DNA of 64,000 nucleotides from Acinetobacter pittii ATCC 19004 = CIP 70.29 (GTDB lineage Bacteria; Pseudomonadota; Gammaproteobacteria; Pseudomonadales; Moraxellaceae): NCBI RefSeq assembly GCF_000369045.1, contig NZ_KB849790.1, positions 248,001 to 312,000 of the forward strand, read 5' to 3'. Shown piece by piece: positions 9,485 to 18,590 of this stretch (position 1 is its first letter; each line of letters starts with the position of its first letter). The notes under the pieces were generated by a model. It saw only the letters and a program-made list of their open reading frames with translations, ran no database searches and was not told where the DNA came from. The position numbers and the translations under genes were made by a program.

Positions 9485-10240
9485 TTATTGACCTCCCTGT
9501 TTGGAGAGCGATAAATCACCTTGGTTTAAGCTATAAATCCACTCATAACTTACACCTGCAACCGTGAGTTGCATTTTTATTCCTTTTGGCAACTTCCTAA
9601 ATTCATCAGGTTTTGTAGGGTCAATATTAACTTCAGGCCACTTTGTTACTTCTTGAGGTGTCAAAACCATAATTTGAAATTGTTCAACTTGGCTCAACAG
9701 CGTACTTGATAAGGGTTGCTCTCTATTTGAAGTATTTAAGTTACTATATTTAAGGCGATAAAGCTTTTTTTGATCAGGATCATATCGATACTCGATACGC
9801 TCAAAAGGTGATAATCCTTGCTTTAATGGATCAGTAACACCCGCCTTACTAAAGCGGAGAACTTGATTATCAATCTCTAAAGCTGGACGTAATTGCCCGC
9901 CTTGATTGGCTGATAAAGGTATAATTTGCAATGTATCACGCAAAACTTGTTGATAAGCATCTTGTAATTCAAATAGCTGCACTTCATGTTGAGTATTACG
10001 ATCACGGACTTTTAGTAAATAATCAAAAACCTTCCAACCCAACAAAGATAAAATAGCAAAAATTGCAATCGCAACTAAAAGCTCAACTAAAGTAAATCCT
10101 GAGCGAGGATTAACAAAGCGAAGCTTTGTCTGAGTGCAAGACGAAGAGCCTTGCTCGGAGTAACCCCTCATCATCTGCTCTGATCGTGCCGCAAGACGTG
10201 AAGCTGGGCCTGGAGAGCAAAAATATTTATTCTTTATCAT
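9485..10240 (-). CDS. gspJ: Type II secretion minor pseudopilin GspJ with abnormally long leader
   Basis: The type IV prepilin signature RSG-FTLVELLVAIAIFAI (cleavage after G48, E53 at +5) and the following domain mark a GspJ pseudopilin, part of the GspI-J-K tip complex. The leader before the cleavage site is 48 residues; family members usually have about 6-10. Residues 6-46 are encoded by a stretch visibly richer in GC than the flanks and containing small palindromes, which suggests an in-frame insertion. The ATG overlaps the gspI stop (TAATG), so it is the coupled start; Met23 or Met24 are alternatives. Confidence 0.88.
   Translation of the reverse strand: MIKNKYFCSPGPASRLAARSEQMMRGYSEQGSSSCTQTKLRFVNPRSGFTLVELLVAIAIFAILSLLGWKVFDYLLKVRDRNTQHEVQLFELQDAYQQVLRDTLQIIPLSANQGGQLRPALEIDNQVLRFSKAGVTDPLKQGLSPFERIEYRYDPDQKKLYRLKYSNLNTSNREQPLSSTLLSQVEQFQIMVLTPQEVTKWPEVNIDPTKPDEFRKLPKGIKMQLTVAGVSYEWIYSLNQGDLSLSKQGGQ
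10103..10225. repeat. Probable inserted palindromic repeat element inside the gspJ leader
   Basis: About 120 bases, clearly more GC-rich than the adjoining AT-rich code, interrupt the gspJ leader in frame. They contain CAAAGC/GCTTTG with a 3-base loop and GAGC/GCTC with a 3-base loop. The boundaries are estimated from where normal leader residues resume. It looks like a small dispersed palindromic element, but I cannot see a second copy in this window, so repeat status is inferred. Confidence 0.45.
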
Positions 10241-10620
10241 TATTTTGCTTTCATTGGGTAATTAAAAAATACCAAGTGAGTAATACCATTTTGAACTTTC
10301 CCCTTATCAGAATCATATAAACTAACTTGTACATCTACTTTTTGAACATTTGGACTAATTGTAGATTGCGCAGATTTATCAATCTGCCAAGTCTCACCTT
10401 GAGAAGTCACTTGCTTGCTTTGTGTACCTTCGAGCCATTCCTGATTTATTTCCATTAAAGCAACTTCATTCATTGCGACAAACTGTGCTTTTGTTCTAAG
10501 AATTGCATTTGAGGTAGATTGAGTATATTGCATTGCTACTTTAGTTAACGCGACAGCCGCCACTGCAAAAATTGCTAAAGCAACCATTACTTCTAATAGA
10601 GTAAAGCCTTTAGATTTCAT
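10240..10620 (-). CDS. gspI: Type II secretion minor pseudopilin GspI
   Basis: A 126-residue prepilin-like protein with a short leader and cleavage site KSKG-FTLLEVMVALAIFA (E at +5), then a small globular domain matching GspI, which joins GspJ and GspK in the pseudopilus tip. Its start overlaps the end of gspH by 11 bases and its stop overlaps the gspJ start, so translation of H, I and J is probably coupled. Confidence 0.93.
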   Translation of the reverse strand: MKSKGFTLLEVMVALAIFAVAAVALTKVAMQYTQSTSNAILRTKAQFVAMNEVALMEINQEWLEGTQSKQVTSQGETWQIDKSAQSTISPNVQKVDVQVSLYDSDKGKVQNGITHLVFFNYPMKAK

Positions 10621-11164
10621 TTATTTTACCCAAATGATCAATTTGTATTTCTGAACCAATTGGTTTTTGTTCAAAGTAAAACTGTATTTTCACAGTTTTA
10701 GCTTCACCGTTACCGAACCAGATTAACTGAGGAGCCTGCCCTCCAATTAAATCGGTATTCGTAGCTTTTGAATAGTTTTGCTTATCTAAAGGTTGTATTG
10801 TAAACGATACATGTTTAGGCAGTTGCCGCGTAGTAAATTCTGAATATTTTTGCCAGCGATTTTTTAAATCTTGGACCTGTAATTTACTCTGGTCATGATA
10901 CTCATACAATTCATAAGAAAATGGTGAAACATCTGTTTCACTGAGAGTAGATAAAGCTAAAACACGAGACTGATCAAGCGACTCTTTACCAATCTTATGC
11001 ATATCAAGCAAAAATAACTCTCTTGCTTGCATCGCTTTCTTTTGGTCAACCCCACCTATGTTGAGTACAACTAGAGAGGTCATAATGGTCATAATAACAA
11101 TCACCACCATCACTTCTATGAGAGTAAAACCTTTTTGAGATTTAAGTGGTGATTGAGATTTCAT
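10610..11164 (-). CDS. gspH: Type II secretion pseudopilin GspH
   Basis: A 184-residue prepilin with leader MKSQSPLKSQKG and cleavage before FTLIEVMVVIVI, followed by an alpha helix and a beta-rich domain as in GspH, the minor pseudopilin linking the GspG shaft to the tip. It is first in the H-I-J-K set and begins 6 bases after a TetR regulator gene. The other type II secretion genes are not in the window, in keeping with the scattered T2SS loci of Acinetobacter. Confidence 0.88.
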   Translation of the reverse strand: MKSQSPLKSQKGFTLIEVMVVIVIMTIMTSLVVLNIGGVDQKKAMQARELFLLDMHKIGKESLDQSRVLALSTLSETDVSPFSYELYEYHDQSKLQVQDLKNRWQKYSEFTTRQLPKHVSFTIQPLDKQNYSKATNTDLIGGQAPQLIWFGNGEAKTVKIQFYFEQKPIGSEIQIDHLGKINEI

Positions 11165-11170
11165 ATCGAC

Positions 11171-11785
11171 CTAAGCATATTGCTCAACAGCTTGTTTAGG
11201 CAAGGCTAAAGCCTGATCAATATAAGCCACTCTTAAAGTGTCTCTTGAACCTAAATATCGTTGATAAAAACTTGAATTGAGAATAGCTGCCGCACCATGA
11301 GTTAATGACCAAATAGAAGCAAGATAATCTCGTGTAGGCATACTGCTTTGAATAGATTCTAGGTAGTGGTCTGTCATACGAATGATAATTCGCAATCTCT
11401 GTTTACGCACTTGATAAAGTTCGTGAAAAAGATGATGTACGCCTTGAGCAGTGATTGAGAGTTTTTCCTCAATTTGATGGAATAAAACTGTTCGCTCAGG
11501 ATGATGTAAATGATGCAACATGAAAAAAGCCAAATGCTCTGGAAAGGCTTTTTCAGTATCTTGAACCATTTCAAGTAACATACGCTCATTACGAATAATC
11601 AACAGCATGTACAACTCATCTTTACTTTGAAAGTGTTTGTACAAAGTTCCTTTTGCTAAATCAAGCTCAGCAGCCAAGACATCGAGTGTCATTCCGGCTT
11701 CGCCATTTTCTAGCAATAATTGTTCCGCAACCTGAAATATTAATACTTCTCTTGCTCGGAACTGAGCCTGACGATCCATCTTCAC
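11171..11785 (-). CDS. TetR/AcrR family transcriptional regulator
   Basis: A 204-residue protein with an N-terminal TetR helix-turn-helix (about residues 12-58; LDLAKGTLYKHFQSKDELY is the recognition region) and a helical ligand domain. The ligand and targets are unknown. It lies between tatD and gspH on the same strand, 6 bases upstream of gspH, so it is probably cotranscribed with the pseudopilins. That does not prove it controls them. The frame opens with GTG at 11785; the in-frame ATG at 11779 is an equally possible start. Confidence 0.88.
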   Translation of the reverse strand: MKMDRQAQFRAREVLIFQVAEQLLLENGEAGMTLDVLAAELDLAKGTLYKHFQSKDELYMLLIIRNERMLLEMVQDTEKAFPEHLAFFMLHHLHHPERTVLFHQIEEKLSITAQGVHHLFHELYQVRKQRLRIIIRMTDHYLESIQSSMPTRDYLASIWSLTHGAAAILNSSFYQRYLGSRDTLRVAYIDQALALPKQAVEQYA

Positions 11786-11815
11786 GCAATTACTCTCTTA
11801 TATAGTTTCTATAAC

Positions 11816-12589
11816 CTAAATCGCTTTTAGCAAGTTCTCAAAATTTTGTGAGGTTATCATTGCAATTTCCTCAACCGATTTATCATATACATCACTGAGC
11901 GCTTTGGCTACATAAGGCACATATTTTGGTTCATTTGTTTTACCACGATATGGGACAGGTGCTAAATACGGGCTATCTGTTTCAATTAAAAGGCGATCTA
12001 GTGGAACCTGTTTAGCTACATCGCGCAAATCCTGTGCATTCTTAAATGACACAATACCGGAAAAAGAAATGTAATAACCACAATCAAGCACAGCTTTAGC
12101 AGTTTCCCAATCTTCAGTAAAACAATGCAGAATCCCATGTGTTGAGTGTTCAGCACGGATAATATCTACCGTATCATGCTTTGCTGATCGGGTATGAACG
12201 ACAACTGGTTTTTTTACAATTTTTGAAGCTTGGATATGTCTTGCAAAACATGCTTTTTGCTCTTCAATAAAATCAGTACTGTGATAATAGTCCAGTCCAG
12301 TTTCACCTAAAGCCCATACTTTTTCTGATTGAGCCAATTCAACCAAATACTCAGTTGTTGCACGTGCCATTGTGCCCACATCCTCACAAGGGTGTACACC
12401 TACCGTATAACCAACATCTGCATGTTTATTTGCAATTTCAGCCAATGCAATATGGTCATCGAGATCAACGGAAATTGCCATAAACTTAGACACTCCTTCT
12501 GCTCGCGCCGCTGCAAGCGCAAGGTCCAGATCACCGTTATAAGGCGTTAAATCTAACATCGTTAAATGGCAATGCGTATCAACAAACAC
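11816..12589 (-). CDS. TatD family metal-dependent hydrolase (DNase)
   Basis: TIM-barrel amidohydrolase-fold protein of 257 residues. Metal ligands are seen in DTHCHL (N-terminus), GETGLDYY, HTRSAK, HCFTEDW and ETDSPYLAP. The family includes 3'-5' exonucleases and D-tyrosyl-tRNA-like hydrolases; this member is closest to the YcfH type usually found after holB. The order holB-pilZ-tatD is conserved in gammaproteobacteria. The precise substrate cannot be told. Confidence 0.93.
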   Translation of the reverse strand: MFVDTHCHLTMLDLTPYNGDLDLALAAARAEGVSKFMAISVDLDDHIALAEIANKHADVGYTVGVHPCEDVGTMARATTEYLVELAQSEKVWALGETGLDYYHSTDFIEEQKACFARHIQASKIVKKPVVVHTRSAKHDTVDIIRAEHSTHGILHCFTEDWETAKAVLDCGYYISFSGIVSFKNAQDLRDVAKQVPLDRLLIETDSPYLAPVPYRGKTNEPKYVPYVAKALSDVYDKSVEEIAMITSQNFENLLKAI

Positions 12590-12606
12590 TTTTCTTTCCT
12601 ATTTAA

Positions 12607-12948
12607 TTACATCGTATAACTTGGACGGTCTAGAGACATACTACCAGCCAAAACTCGTTCTGCCTCAGTTTTATAGTAAATTCCCTTATCTCCGCTTAAC
12701 TGAATAGCAAAACCTTGGGGTTTAAATCCACTTTGTTTATGGGAGATCCAGATTACTTTGCCTGTTAGAGGAATTTTTTGAGACTGCTCAGGCAAAGTCG
12801 CTAAAATGAAAATTTCTTGTCCCATCTTTACCTTTTGTTTTGATGGTACGAATAGGCCCCCACCTTGCACATATCCCATATAGCTTGCTTGCAAAGTAGC
12901 TTTATCAGGAATATTTACCTGAATAATTCCCCCCATTTGCGGCTGCAT
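12607..12948 (-). CDS. pilZ: PilZ domain protein
   Basis: A 113-residue single-domain PilZ protein placed between holB and tatD, the classical position of pilZ, which is needed for type IV pilus assembly in Pseudomonas and Xanthomonas. As in that founder PilZ, the N-terminal RxxxR c-di-GMP binding motif is not evident, so it probably does not bind the nucleotide and acts through protein contacts (PilB/FimX type). The role in twitching is inferred from orthology and context. Confidence 0.88.
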   Translation of the reverse strand: MQPQMGGIIQVNIPDKATLQASYMGYVQGGGLFVPSKQKVKMGQEIFILATLPEQSQKIPLTGKVIWISHKQSGFKPQGFAIQLSGDKGIYYKTEAERVLAGSMSLDRPSYTM

Positions 12949-12958
12949 AGTTTTCCCC

Positions 12959-13939
12959 TTAAATATTCATTAACGTTATAAATAATTGATCAATAATAAG
13001 TTGGCTTTGTACATTTTGTTCAACAAGCTTTTTTGCTTGCTGTAATTCACTATAAATATTAAATAAGCTTTCTAAATCATAATATGGGCTTAACTGATCA
13101 AAATCTAAATCAGTATTTTTCTGTGGTTGGGTTAGCTTGACACAAATTAAATCACCCAATAAGTATTCAAAAAGCATTATAAAATCATTAAAATTTAATT
13201 CTTTTTGCCATTTGCCTGAGAAAAATAAAGGCATATTTTTTTGAGCAACAATTTTAAGCCAATCATTTAAGAAAACTTGCCTTTTCGCAAACCAGTCACT
13301 TTGAGCAATTTCTATTGCTTGTAAAGGCATATCATTAGATAAGCCAAGCAGTAAATCGGGCTGCACTTCCGCAAGTTCAGATAAATGCTCATTCAAATAA
13401 GAAGTAGCTTGCTCATATGAAATACGATCTAAAGCGAAATGTTGCAATCGGCTACGAATAGTGGCCGGTAGTTTAAGATAGTGATCAGCTAATAAAATTA
13501 AAACAACACGCTCGCCTGGTTCTTCTAAAGTCTTTAGCAAAGCATTTGAAGATGCCAAATTAAGTGCTTCTGCAGGCTCAATCACAATAACGCGCCAACC
13601 TTCTCCCGTTTGTTGTACGAAAGGTAGTAAGTCACGGATCTTTTCTATTTTAATTTTTGCATTCTGTTTTTTATTTTCTTCATCCGTTGTGATATGAACA
13701 TAATTGGGATGAGTGTCTGATTTTAACCATTGGCAACTACTACATTCACCACAAGGGCCCTGCGGCTGCTTATTTAAACAAAGTACCCATGCCAAAAACT
13801 GCTTAGCAAAAGCATGTTTTCCACAACCTTGCTTGCCGTAAAATAAGAGACCATGTCCAATATTGGGAAATCTTGTTGTCAAGGTGTCCCATGTTGTTTG
13901 CTGCCAAGGATAAACCTTTGAAGTTACATTCGGATTCAT
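12959..13939 (-). CDS. holB: DNA polymerase III subunit delta'
   Basis: Clamp-loader subunit of 326 residues. It has the AAA+ N-terminal domain with a degenerate P-loop (GKQGCGKHAFAKQF, lacking the usual T/S after GK, as expected for non-ATPase delta'). A zinc module CGECSSC follows near residue 60. The arginine-finger SRC motif reads IRSRL, with the cysteine replaced by leucine. It begins 13 bases after kdsB and is followed by pilZ, the usual neighbour. Confidence 0.92.
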   Translation of the reverse strand: MNPNVTSKVYPWQQTTWDTLTTRFPNIGHGLLFYGKQGCGKHAFAKQFLAWVLCLNKQPQGPCGECSSCQWLKSDTHPNYVHITTDEENKKQNAKIKIEKIRDLLPFVQQTGEGWRVIVIEPAEALNLASSNALLKTLEEPGERVVLILLADHYLKLPATIRSRLQHFALDRISYEQATSYLNEHLSELAEVQPDLLLGLSNDMPLQAIEIAQSDWFAKRQVFLNDWLKIVAQKNMPLFFSGKWQKELNFNDFIMLFEYLLGDLICVKLTQPQKNTDLDFDQLSPYYDLESLFNIYSELQQAKKLVEQNVQSQLIIDQLFITLMNI

Positions 13940-13952
13940 TAAAAATTAACGC

Positions 13953-14714
13953 TTATTCAAAAGATTCAACAGGCATACTATTTAAGCGATCAAGATCAGC
14001 TTGAGTGTCCACACCTGGTGGTAAATTGGCTTCGGCTACAGCAATTGCAATTCGATGACCATTTTCCAAAACACGTAATTGTTCAAGGCTCTCCAACTTT
14101 TCAAGCTTCCCCATATCCCATGTTACGTATTCTTGTAATAAGTTCACTCGATAAGCATATAAACCTAAATGACGAAATGCTTGTGAATGTAAAGTCGGTT
14201 CATCATGCTTAGCCCCATCTCGATCATAAGGAATGGTAGCCCGGCTAAAATATAAAGCTTCATTTTGTTTAGACATGACTACTTTTACAATACTGTCACG
14301 CTGGAACTCATCTAAGGTATGAATCGGCTCACACAACGTAGACATTGAACAATTTGGTTTATCAACCAAAAGTTCTGCAACTTGCCGAACAAGTTGAGCT
14401 GGCAATAAAGGTTCATCACCTTGAACATTTACAATAATATCGTCTGCATCCCAACCCTTAATGCGAGCCACCTCACTTAAACGGTCTGTACCCGAAGGAT
14501 GATCTGCACTGGTAAGAACTACATCAATTCCATCTGCACGGCAGATCTCAGCAATACGTTCGTCATCTGTTGCCACGCACAAATCATCAAAACCTTCGAC
14601 TTTTTTTGCCTGATCCACTACACGTAAAATCATAGGACGGTTATGAATAAGCAACAATGGTTTACCTGGCAAACGCGAACTTGAGAAGCGTGCTGGAATG
14701 ACGATGTGTTTCAT
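13953..14714 (-). CDS. kdsB: 3-deoxy-manno-octulosonate cytidylyltransferase
   Basis: Activates Kdo with CTP to give CMP-Kdo for the lipid A inner core; cytoplasmic. The 253-residue protein opens with the nucleotidyltransferase signature [15 protein letters not shown], and NVQGDEPL and HLGLYAYR match KdsB. It sits 9 bases after lpxK and before holB, so lipid A/Kdo genes are clustered here. No oddity seen. Confidence 0.97.
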   Translation of the reverse strand: MKHIVIPARFSSSRLPGKPLLLIHNRPMILRVVDQAKKVEGFDDLCVATDDERIAEICRADGIDVVLTSADHPSGTDRLSEVARIKGWDADDIIVNVQGDEPLLPAQLVRQVAELLVDKPNCSMSTLCEPIHTLDEFQRDSIVKVVMSKQNEALYFSRATIPYDRDGAKHDEPTLHSQAFRHLGLYAYRVNLLQEYVTWDMGKLEKLESLEQLRVLENGHRIAIAVAEANLPPGVDTQADLDRLNSMPVESFE

Positions 14715-14723
14715 TTTTTCTTC

Positions 14724-15734
14724 CTAAGATAATTGAATATCAAGTTCTTGCAATTGCATTTTTAAAACCTGATAACACTGTGTAGACAGCACAGCTGTAA
14801 CAGGAACTACCCAAATAGATTGTTTAAATTCAGGATGTTTTTCAAGTAACGGTAATAGTTTAACTGCATCTTTTTCAGTTGTAATAAGTGGCAGCTCATC
14901 ATTAAAAATTAAATCATTGATTGTGTAATCATGATGATCTTGAAAGGCATGCTCTTCGAATTGCTTCAACCCTAGATCTTTAAGGGTTTGATAAAACCGT
15001 TGAGGAAAGCCAATACCCACTACAGCATGATAATTATTCTCAAGATTAAAGCTTGGTTTAGAATTAGATAAAGGGTTAAGTAAATATGGCTGTCCTGTCT
15101 CGAGATACATGTTTAATTCTGTAGCAGGTTTATGAGTATGCTCAATCACTGTTCCAGTTTCTAAACGTTCAACAGGCTCTCGCAGATAACCTTCAGGTAA
15201 TAGTTTTTTATTCCCTAAACCACGATTTTGATCCAGTACAATCCACTCGATCTGTCGATCTAATGCCCAATGCTGCAACCCATCATCACTAATAATCAAA
15301 TCTATTTCTGATGACTCAAGCAATAACTCTATTGCGGCCTGCCTATTAGGACCTACTGCCATTGGTACACTTGTAGCCTGAACAATTAATGCTGGCTCAT
15401 CCCCAGCTTGAGCTACTTGGCCGCCCGAGGTAACCAGCAGTGGAAAAGGACCATTACCCCCATATCCCCGACTAATTACCCCTACTTTTACATTATGCTG
15501 CTGTAGATAATTCACCAGTTGTATTAGCAAGGGAGTTTTTCCGCTTCCACCTACTGTGATATTACCTATAACCATCACAGGTACGGGCGCTTTATAAATT
15601 TGCTTAAAACCTGAATTATAAAGATTACGATTTAGTAAAAACCCAGCCCGATACAAGCAAGACAATGGACGTAAAGCAATCAACCAACTCGATTGTTTAT
15701 TCCATGCATTCTGGATCAGCTGGACTAATGACAT
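14724..15734 (-). CDS. lpxK: Tetraacyldisaccharide 4'-kinase
   Basis: Inner-membrane-associated kinase that phosphorylates the lipid A disaccharide at 4'. The P-loop GNITVGGSGKTPL (near residue 57) and the DDGLQHWAL motif, which carries the catalytic Asp and His, are present. The 336-residue length is normal. It follows msbA with a 2-base gap, the widely conserved msbA-lpxK pair that links lipid A synthesis to its export. Confidence 0.97.
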   Translation of the reverse strand: MSLVQLIQNAWNKQSSWLIALRPLSCLYRAGFLLNRNLYNSGFKQIYKAPVPVMVIGNITVGGSGKTPLLIQLVNYLQQHNVKVGVISRGYGGNGPFPLLVTSGGQVAQAGDEPALIVQATSVPMAVGPNRQAAIELLLESSEIDLIISDDGLQHWALDRQIEWIVLDQNRGLGNKKLLPEGYLREPVERLETGTVIEHTHKPATELNMYLETGQPYLLNPLSNSKPSFNLENNYHAVVGIGFPQRFYQTLKDLGLKQFEEHAFQDHHDYTINDLIFNDELPLITTEKDAVKLLPLLEKHPEFKQSIWVVPVTAVLSTQCYQVLKMQLQELDIQLS

Positions 15735-15736
15735 GC

Positions 15737-17464
15737 TTAGTTATCCTCGAAATTACGCTGATGTAATTGATAATAAGCACCATGTTTTGCGAGGAGTTCT
15801 TGATGAGTACCTTGTTCAACAATTTGTCCTTGATCCATCACTACAATACGGTCAGCATTTTCAATTGTTGATAAACGGTGAGCAATGACAATCGTAGTGC
15901 GGTCTTGCATCGCTTCATCAAATGCTTGCTGAATAAAATGTTCAGATTCATTATCAAGAGCACTTGTAGCTTCATCTAAAATTAATATTGGAGCATTCTT
16001 TAAAATTGCTCGAGCAATAGCAATTCGCTGACGCTGACCACCAGATAAGTTTAGGCCCTGTGCCCCTAAAACAGTATCATAACCATTTGGTAAATTCATA
16101 ATGAAGTCATGTGCATATGCAGCTTTTGCAGCGGCATGAATTTCCTCATCTGACGCACCTTGCAACTGACCATACGCAATGTTTTCACGAACAGTACGAT
16201 TAAATAATACAACTTGCTGATTTACCATTGCGATTTGGGTACGCAAACAAGAAAGATCAATATCATTAATTGGCAAACCATCTAAATAAATTTGCCCACT
16301 TGATACCTCTTGGAAACGTACCAACATATTAACTAATGAGCTTTTACCAGCACCTGAACGTCCAACTAATGCTACAGTTTGCCCAGGAAGAATATCTAAA
16401 GAGAAATCTTTAATAGCCTGTACGCCATCAGCATAATTTAATGCCACATGATCAAAACGAATTGCACCATTTAGTTTAGGTTTCAACTGACCGTTATTTT
16501 GCTCTTCAGGCAAATCTAATAGTTCAAAAACAGAATGAGCTGCTGCTAAACCGCGTTGTAACTTTTCATTAACATCAGTCAAGTTTTTAACTGGTTTTGC
16601 TAATAGACCAGCAGCTGTAAGGTAAGCCACGAACTCACCAGCACTAGTATTACCTAAAATCTGTGGTCGTAAAGCTAACCATACAATAAGGGCCATCGCA
16701 CAAGCCATTACTACCTGAACCACAGGGCTATTCAGGTTTTGTACAATTACCATTTTTAAACCACGTTTTAAGTTTTCTTCTGATGACTTATAGAACCGTT
16801 CTTGTTCAGACTCTTCACCAGCAAAAGTTTTTACTACAGCATTACCATTGATACTCTCTTGAACAACGTGGTTCACATCACCCATTGTATCTTGAACCTG
16901 TAATGAGAGTTTTCGCATACGTTTTGAAGCTTTACGTACCAATACACCAATTACAGGTAAAAATACAAAAACACATAAAGTAAGACGCCAATTGGTATAA
17001 AACAGATAGCCTAATAATCCCAGTGTAATCATCCCATCCCTAACGATGACTCTTAATGACTCCGAAGAAGCTGCTGTTAGCTGCTCAACGTTATACATAA
17101 TCTTGGCAGTAATATGGCCAGATGAATTATCTAGGTAATATTGTGCCGGTAGTCTTAAAAGTTTGGCATAAACTTCTTGGCGAATACTAAAAACCAAACT
17201 ACGTGAAATCACCGCAGTATAGTAACCTCCCATAAAAAGGCCTAAACCACGGAAAAAAACCAATAAAATGATTAATAATGGGAACCAATCCAAATCACTT
17301 CTACTGCCACTTTGGATTGCATCAATAATAAATTTAATCAATTTAGCAACGGAGACTTCTGTTGCTGAGTTAATACCGAACCCGATAAGAACTAATAAGG
17401 CCACGCCCCAATAAGGTTTTAAATAGGCTATGAGACGCAAATAAACCTTAAAATCTTGATTCAC
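15737..17464 (-). CDS. msbA: Lipid A export ABC transporter MsbA
   Basis: A 575-residue half-transporter: six transmembrane helices in the first 310 residues, then an ATPase domain with Walker A GRSGAGKSS, signature LSGGQRQRIAIARAIL and Walker B ILILDEATSALD, and the H-loop VIAHRLST. It acts as a homodimer flipping lipid A-core across the inner membrane. Pairing with lpxK and the upstream exbBD genes matches the Pseudomonas order. Its start overlaps the exbD end by 4 bases. Confidence 0.95.
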   Translation of the reverse strand: MNQDFKVYLRLIAYLKPYWGVALLVLIGFGINSATEVSVAKLIKFIIDAIQSGSRSDLDWFPLLIILLVFFRGLGLFMGGYYTAVISRSLVFSIRQEVYAKLLRLPAQYYLDNSSGHITAKIMYNVEQLTAASSESLRVIVRDGMITLGLLGYLFYTNWRLTLCVFVFLPVIGVLVRKASKRMRKLSLQVQDTMGDVNHVVQESINGNAVVKTFAGEESEQERFYKSSEENLKRGLKMVIVQNLNSPVVQVVMACAMALIVWLALRPQILGNTSAGEFVAYLTAAGLLAKPVKNLTDVNEKLQRGLAAAHSVFELLDLPEEQNNGQLKPKLNGAIRFDHVALNYADGVQAIKDFSLDILPGQTVALVGRSGAGKSSLVNMLVRFQEVSSGQIYLDGLPINDIDLSCLRTQIAMVNQQVVLFNRTVRENIAYGQLQGASDEEIHAAAKAAYAHDFIMNLPNGYDTVLGAQGLNLSGGQRQRIAIARAILKNAPILILDEATSALDNESEHFIQQAFDEAMQDRTTIVIAHRLSTIENADRIVVMDQGQIVEQGTHQELLAKHGAYYQLHQRNFEDN

Positions 17465-17901
17465 TCAGAAAAACCTCTAGAAGGAACTTTGGTACTAATA
17501 TTGATGTTAACAAAACCGAGTTGTCCTGCTACATCCATAACGCGAATTACATCCTGATGAGACGCTTTGGCATCCGCAGCAATGATGAACATAAAATCAC
17601 GGCGCTCTTGAGCAACTTGCTTAATCGCAGTACTCAGATCAGCAACCTCTTTAGACGAAAGTGCCTGACCATTTACAGCATAATGACCAGAAGAGTCTAC
17701 CACGACTTCAATTTTGTGATCGTACTGTTTTGGTGGAACACCTTGTGCATCTGGTAAAGTTAAATTGAGGCGACTTGGCTGATTAAAAGTAGTCGATAGT
17801 AATAAAAAAACTAAAATGAACAACAAACAGTCAATCATAGGCGTTAAATTGATATGAATGTCTTCAACCTTAGAACGTTTAAATTTCATCTGGCTATTCA
17901 C
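17461..17901 (-). CDS. exbD: ExbD/TolR family biopolymer transport protein
   Basis: A 146-residue protein with one N-terminal membrane helix carrying the conserved aspartate (D24 in LTPMIDCLLF), then a periplasmic domain. It pairs with the ExbB/TolQ-type protein encoded 3 bases upstream to couple proton motive force to outer-membrane work. No tonB or tol partner is adjacent; in related bacteria this ExbBD copy precedes msbA-lpxK. The exact partner is unknown. Confidence 0.9.
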   Translation of the reverse strand: MNSQMKFKRSKVEDIHINLTPMIDCLLFILVFLLLSTTFNQPSRLNLTLPDAQGVPPKQYDHKIEVVVDSSGHYAVNGQALSSKEVADLSTAIKQVAQERRDFMFIIAADAKASHQDVIRVMDVAGQLGFVNINISTKVPSRGFSE

Positions 17902-17904
17902 CCA

Positions 17905-18540
17905 TCACCCAACACGACGATGTTCTGCTATAGACGAGGAACGTTTATAGAACAATGAGGCATGAAATAAAGTCGATTGCTGTTCTAGGTCAGTAATATA
18001 ATCTTGTACTAATCTTTGAAAATAGCGATAAGCAACTAAAGCAGGAATCGCAATTAACATTCCCACAGCTGTAGTAATAAGCGCTTTAGAAATACCCGGA
18101 ATCATTAAACTTGGACTACCAGCCGATCCAAAATCAATCACAAGAAATGATTCAATAATTCCCACCACAGTGCCAAGCAATCCCAGTAACGGCGCTACAG
18201 CACTTAAAGTGCCCAAAAAATTAATATTTTTTTCTAAATAAGAAATTTCTTGAGAAGCTGCAACTTCCATCTGCGCACGTGCAAATTGCTCACCATGCTC
18301 ACGATGATCAAAACCTGCTTTTAAAATGTGAGCCAATGCACTGTTTTGCACTTCTACATTTTGTTCCAAATTTTCCACAATATCTTCAGTTCTTAACGAA
18401 CTATCATCAATTAATGCTTTGAGTAGAACTTGTGAACGTCTTAACCGAACAAAACGTTCAATGCTGATCGCAACAGTTAAAATTGAGCACAGAATTAAAG
18501 GCAGCATCAACCAGCCACCCGCTCTCACAAGTTCCCACAT
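17905..18540 (-). CDS. exbB: MotA/TolQ/ExbB family proton channel protein
   Basis: A 211-residue inner-membrane protein with three hydrophobic segments (about residues 10-30, 105-130 and 150-172) and the family core LGLLGTVVGII followed by ISKALITTAVGM. It forms the pentameric proton channel around the ExbD dimer. It is first in the 13-gene minus-strand run to gspK and about 50 bases downstream of parB, where a promoter could lie. Confidence 0.9.
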   Translation of the reverse strand: MWELVRAGGWLMLPLILCSILTVAISIERFVRLRRSQVLLKALIDDSSLRTEDIVENLEQNVEVQNSALAHILKAGFDHREHGEQFARAQMEVAASQEISYLEKNINFLGTLSAVAPLLGLLGTVVGIIESFLVIDFGSAGSPSLMIPGISKALITTAVGMLIAIPALVAYRYFQRLVQDYITDLEQQSTLFHASLFYKRSSSIAEHRRVG

Positions 18541-18590
18541 ATCTTCTTCCCCAAGAATATAAAATTAGAAATATATGACCCAAATACAAA

